64,000 nucleotides of DNA, taken from positions 41,999 to 105,998 of the forward strand of contig QNGE01001721.1 in NCBI GenBank assembly GCA_008508345.1, given 5' to 3'. The stretch's first letter is position 1; each line of letters begins with the position of its first letter. Positions 60,577 to 64,000 of the stretch are shown piece after piece. Position numbers and translations under genes: made by a program. Origin of the DNA: Paragonimus westermani (Eukaryota > Platyhelminthes > Trematoda > Plagiorchiida > Troglotrematidae). The notes beneath the pieces are model-generated. The model ran no database searches. It had not been told where the DNA came from and saw only the letters and a program-made list of their open reading frames with translations.

Positions 60577-62041
60577 TGCCACTTTATTCAGTCGTAAAAA
60601 CAATTACACGCAGCGAATGCTGACCCTTTTCCTAATGACATCTGGCATTCTGTCCTTCGAGATCATTTTGCTTACACCCTTTTAGGTGTTGTTTAACGAA
60701 CTCGAAAGTTCTAAGCACTTCTAGTTGAGCGTGATTCTCAGTAAAGCCTAGAGAGCTGAGGCCCTCCTCACGTTTGTTTTTCTATCCGCTGATGTCCGTA
60801 TTTTCAAACTAGACTACAGCCAACTACTCACCACATTTTTGAACACTACTGGAAATACGTGGCTTGGTTCCGCAATTACACTGAGTTCTTCTGGTTCGAT
60901 GCCTGCCAGGGAAGGCGTCTCAAATTGTTGGCAGTTGATGGGCGTGCGCATACTCACCAGCAGTCAACTGTACAGAACGCCTGGGGTCCATTATAGGCTT
61001 AGTGTGTTGCCAAGAGCAGACTAAATACTAACTCAGTGTTTATATTATGCATTGGTTAAAAACACATCCAGCTGCAACTCACTACCGTGAGGATGTATCA
61101 TTTTCAGAAAACGTCTAGCGCGTGTTTAGGTGTTATGCAATAATCATGAATTGATTCGCCTAAGTAATGAGATCACCCTCGACATCCCAAAAATTCCAAA
61201 CACCTTCGAGATGAGAGTTGCCTTATTAGTGCCACCATTTCAGTCCACATTACTTCATGAATGTAAATTTACTACAAATCAATAACATCAGTTAGTGCGC
61301 TTGCGTGGTTACCACAGCCTAACTCGTGATTGTGTAATGAATCCACGTCACCTTTAACACTGGAGACTACACTTCACTGAATATCAGTGTGTTAGCTATT
61401 GCCGTTGAGAATGCCACCCAAACAATCTGACACCTGTTTGCATTCTGAAGGTCGCCTGAACGTTCCGTTCAGATGCGTTATCTCTGATGGCTGTCCTGCG
61501 GTTGTGCTAAGAGTTTTCTTACGCCCAACTCCTTAGAGTGATGATCTAGAGACTTCATTGACCTGCATGCAGTAAGATGGGTAAAGCAGCTCCAAAACCA
61601 ACAGTTGCACATTTTACGTAAGTTACTAAGAAAGTCTGCAGGAATTATGCTGTCCGATTGTTTGTTCGCGTATCATGTGACTCTGTAGCGCGAACCCGAA
61701 TCACATACACGACGGCCGGCCCTTAACCCCCTATAGGTTAACGGTAGCTAGCCTGCGTGTCAGTGCTATTCATGGAGCTATAAAAGACCTTCTGTACGTT
61801 TCATCGAATAAATATTCGGTCCATATCCTCAACGGTTTTTACGAATCTCTCGTCTGATAGTTTCGTACCTGGGGAAAACGGCTCAGTGCGCCGTGCAGCA
61901 AATTGGGGGCCGTTCGAACAACTTTTTTCACAGATATATCCTTCGTTTAACTGTGACCCATTGTTTTATATATTTTACATATATCCATTTTACCCAGAAA
62001 TTACCTGGTACACTAAAGTCCGCTTCTGTAAAGTACTTTAC
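60577..62041. other. Unrecognised stretch
   Basis: No supported feature was found. Short unassigned frames occur at 60839-61024 (+) and 61886-62188 (+); the latter runs through the hairpin. Confidence 0.35.
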
Positions 62042-62127
62042 AAGGAATCGGCGGGTCTGCAAACAAATTTAATGACACACTTACGTAAGCGTGTCATTAA
62101 ACTTGTTTGCAGACCCCCCGATTCCTT
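62042..62127. repeat. Near-perfect 86-bp hairpin palindrome
   Basis: Two 43-base arms are reverse complements with only three mismatches and no spacer; the centre is TTACGTAA at 62081-62088. Outer ends are AAGGAATCGG and its complement. It encodes nothing. It may be a foldback or MITE-like element, or a remnant of an inverted duplication. Confidence 0.9.
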
Positions 62128-62769
62128 ATTTCGACTTCCGATTTGCGTTAGCGTAAACCTGGGGAAACCCTGGGTGTATAAACCATGAAGCAAGTAAATG
62201 GTTTCTACGATAGATTAATTCAATGTCAAACGTCCCGAAAAATAACTTGAAATGAGTACTGAATGAATCCTACCTTGCAGCGTTTAGAGTGAGTCTACAC
62301 CACATAAAGCCTACCACACCGCAAGGCATTATAGCTATCAGCACTTGGTTGTGTACAACCACGGTTGCAAAAATGTTTGCAACCATGGTATGGTACCATA
62401 CCACGAGGCCATCCCGTTATACATATCTAGCCCGTGTGAACGCACACTCAGGTTTGAGTAAATATGAATGAATTAATGTTCCTGTGTTCCAATCACGTTT
62501 TTATCCAATAAAACCTACCCACTCTCAACGACGGAAACCTAAGAAGTGATCAAACAGCGTGGGAAAACCGGGCGTCAAGGTCAACGACGGTCAGTTCAAA
62601 AGTTCCCAACTGGCTCAACAGATGGCAGAGGGATTTTTTGGCGAACCGTACACGTGTTCAATGCTTGGAGCTTAAATTATGTGGACCCATTAGGTTTTTT
62701 CTTTTGGATGTCCGGTGTTTTTCTACTAACCTGAAAGGTGATAATTGGAAACAGTGTAACTGGAGGTAC
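62128..62769. other. Short unrecognised stretch with small palindromes
   Basis: Holds two small inverted repeats at 62363-62403 and otherwise no supported feature. Confidence 0.35.
62363..62403. repeat. Two adjacent small palindromes
   Basis: GGTTGCAAA pairs with TTTGCAACC across a four-base loop (62363-62384). One base further on, TGGTATGGTACCATACCA (62386-62403) is a perfect 18-base palindrome. Confidence 0.85.
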
Positions 62770-62813
62770 CAAGAACAGAATAGAATAATGATCTAACGGA
62801 AGACAGTAGGCAA

Positions 62814-64000
62814 CTAATCTGGCAGTTTCTTGAGTAGCCGGGGAGCCAATGACACTTTGAAGCAGCCCTTAGAACGGCAGCTATCAATCTCTAATGGAAG
62901 GTCGTTCCAGTGATTGATAGCTCTGTAAGACAAGATATGTTGCCTAAGAAAGGTTCGCGGCTAGTGTTTATGGAGCTTCTTGGCGTGCCCCGCTTGACTT
63001 TTCTCACCTACTGGGGTAAGTAAGTGAAGAAAATCTTACAGGAATGAAGTCACCGCGGAGTCTTCGAAACTCCGGTTGGTAAAGATCAAAAATTTTGAGG
63101 CGAGACCAGTGGGCGAGATGTTTCAACTCAGTGACCATTTGGTGGCTACTCGTTAAACACGTTCAATGGCAGTGGTCTTAAATGGACTCCCTAAAATGTT
63201 TGAAAGGCATGCTTGTCTATGCGGGGAAAGGCTGTTTTTATCATCCCGAGTCACAAATCTCCTTTTGGCGGTCATCTAGTGATGACGAGAGAAAGGCGAA
63301 CCAGACGACATCGAAATCCCTAGGCCATTTTTAAGATCAAATTTTGCGATATCTATTTAAGTTTGCGCGCTGTTTATCATGAATAAGTTTCCGGAGCTAC
63401 ATATATGCACATTTGCTGTCGTTTAAAGGGTGACTCCTGTCCTCTGACAGGCACTTAATACGGTCAGGGTCGGTCTGCGGTGCACTGGGAGCACACATAT
63501 TCCAGATTTTTAAATCAACAGCACAGAGAAGGGCTTTGCTAGTAGTAAGCTCGGAGGGTCATTGGTGTATATCCGGAACAACAGTGGACCAAGAACCGGT
63601 AATTGGGGACGCCCAACGGAGACCGGAAAGGGACAGGAATATTCCGAACCGGGTTTTACTCTGAAACTCCCAATCGATCCCATAAGCTGTTGGTATATGT
63701 GCAAGAGGACCGTGTGGGATAGGATCAAAGGCTTTGGCAAAGTCGAAAAACAAGCATTGAAAATATAGTCACTGCGTTTGAAATCCGTTGGGCTACCCAT
63801 GGAGATTAACATATTGGTTACGTATAGTCGATCGGGTAGAAAGCCATGCTGAGTTAAAGAGCAATAAATGAACGGCAATCAAACGCTTGTATTAGAATTA
63901 CGCGCCGTATCAAATGTGTACAACCTGAACCCCAATAATTAAGATGAAAGTATATGTTCAAAGACAATCACCACATCCACCACACGTTGAATAGAACTGC
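62814..64000 (-). pseudogene. CR1/Jockey-like LINE RT, 3' half, running off the window
   Basis: From the right edge inward: QHGFLPDRLYVTNML (RT block QHGF...RSC-TNLL), DFAKAFDPIPH and AYGI (the A block and following helix), VLGPLLFRIYTND (the VPQGSVLGPLLF-x-IYINDLP block, in another frame). Then, after a poorly readable stretch, TTAIERV, FEDSAVTSFL, GHAKKLHKH, FLRQHILSYRAINHWNDLP and KGCFKVSLAPRLL. These match the CR1 C-terminal order (ERVQRRATK...RR-RGDLI...R--FF-RV--WN-LP...SF-- LD). The stop is TAG at 62816-62814. The catalytic FADD is not clear. Stops and shifts make it inactive; its 5' part lies beyond base 64000. Confidence 0.8.

Noticed and set aside
1..64000. CRISPR arrays, operons, phage or bacterial insertion sequences
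   Set aside because: No regularly spaced repeats, no ribosome-binding-site-led gene rows and no bacterial transposase motifs were seen; the introns and retroelements show eukaryotic DNA.

Overview
This window is eukaryotic and looks like parasitic-flatworm DNA, most likely a tapeworm of the Spirometra/Diphyllobothrium kind. That assignment is an inference from the mixture of elements: Penelope-like elements (PLEs) with GIY-YIG endonucleases, RTE-type and CR1/Jockey-type LINEs, a LINE whose protein ends in a C2H2 zinc finger, and Ty3/gypsy elements. There are no operons, CRISPR arrays or other prokaryotic signs. Most of the 64 kb is old, decayed retroelement sequence in a repeat-poor-looking but heavily mutated background, so most open frames are chance products.

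The one host gene recognised with confidence is MMACHC (cblC, the cytosolic vitamin B12 processing enzyme), on the minus strand. Exon 1 (46178-45550) and exon 2 (32914-32593) join across a 12,635-bp intron. Joining the GTACGT donor to the TGTAG acceptor restores the frame and the conserved Arg-Gly-hydrophobic stretch, giving 316 residues. The ATG has an in-frame TGA two codons upstream and a splice-acceptor-like site 15 bases upstream, which suggests a non-coding 5' exon or spliced-leader trans-splicing. The intron holds a 270-bp palindrome, a Ty3/gypsy gag fragment, a (CA)n run and long unrecognised stretches.

Layout: 1-1.1 kb, the 3' end of a Ty3/gypsy element (integrase, polypurine tract, LTR). 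1.65-2.0 kb, a detached LINE 3' tail. 2.8-3.2 kb, CR1-like RT (-). 4.0-10.8 kb, three decayed PLE copies (A +, B +, C -), B and C tail to tail. 10.9-12.6 kb, a LINE (+) with RT, zinc finger and 3' tail. 12.6-32.6 kb, mostly unrecognised, with gag, RT and small-repeat fragments. 32.6-46.2 kb, MMACHC. 46.5-48.3 kb, PLE D (+), the best preserved, split by a 267-bp inverted insertion with an 11-bp target duplication and hammerhead-ribozyme-like motifs. 50.7-52.4 kb, two CR1-like RT fragments in opposite directions. 54.9-57.3 kb, an RTE-type LINE (+). 58.6-59.3 kb, PLE E (+). 62.04 kb, a near-perfect 86-bp hairpin. 62.8-64 kb, CR1-like RT (-) running off the window.

The most unusual signals are the short inverted elements with CTGA-GA...GAAA cores at 24.4, 37.5 and 47.3 kb. 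The 24.4 and 47.3 kb copies are one family. They may be non-autonomous, ribozyme-bearing partners of the PLEs. All element identities were made by reading conserved protein motifs by eye; no database search was run.
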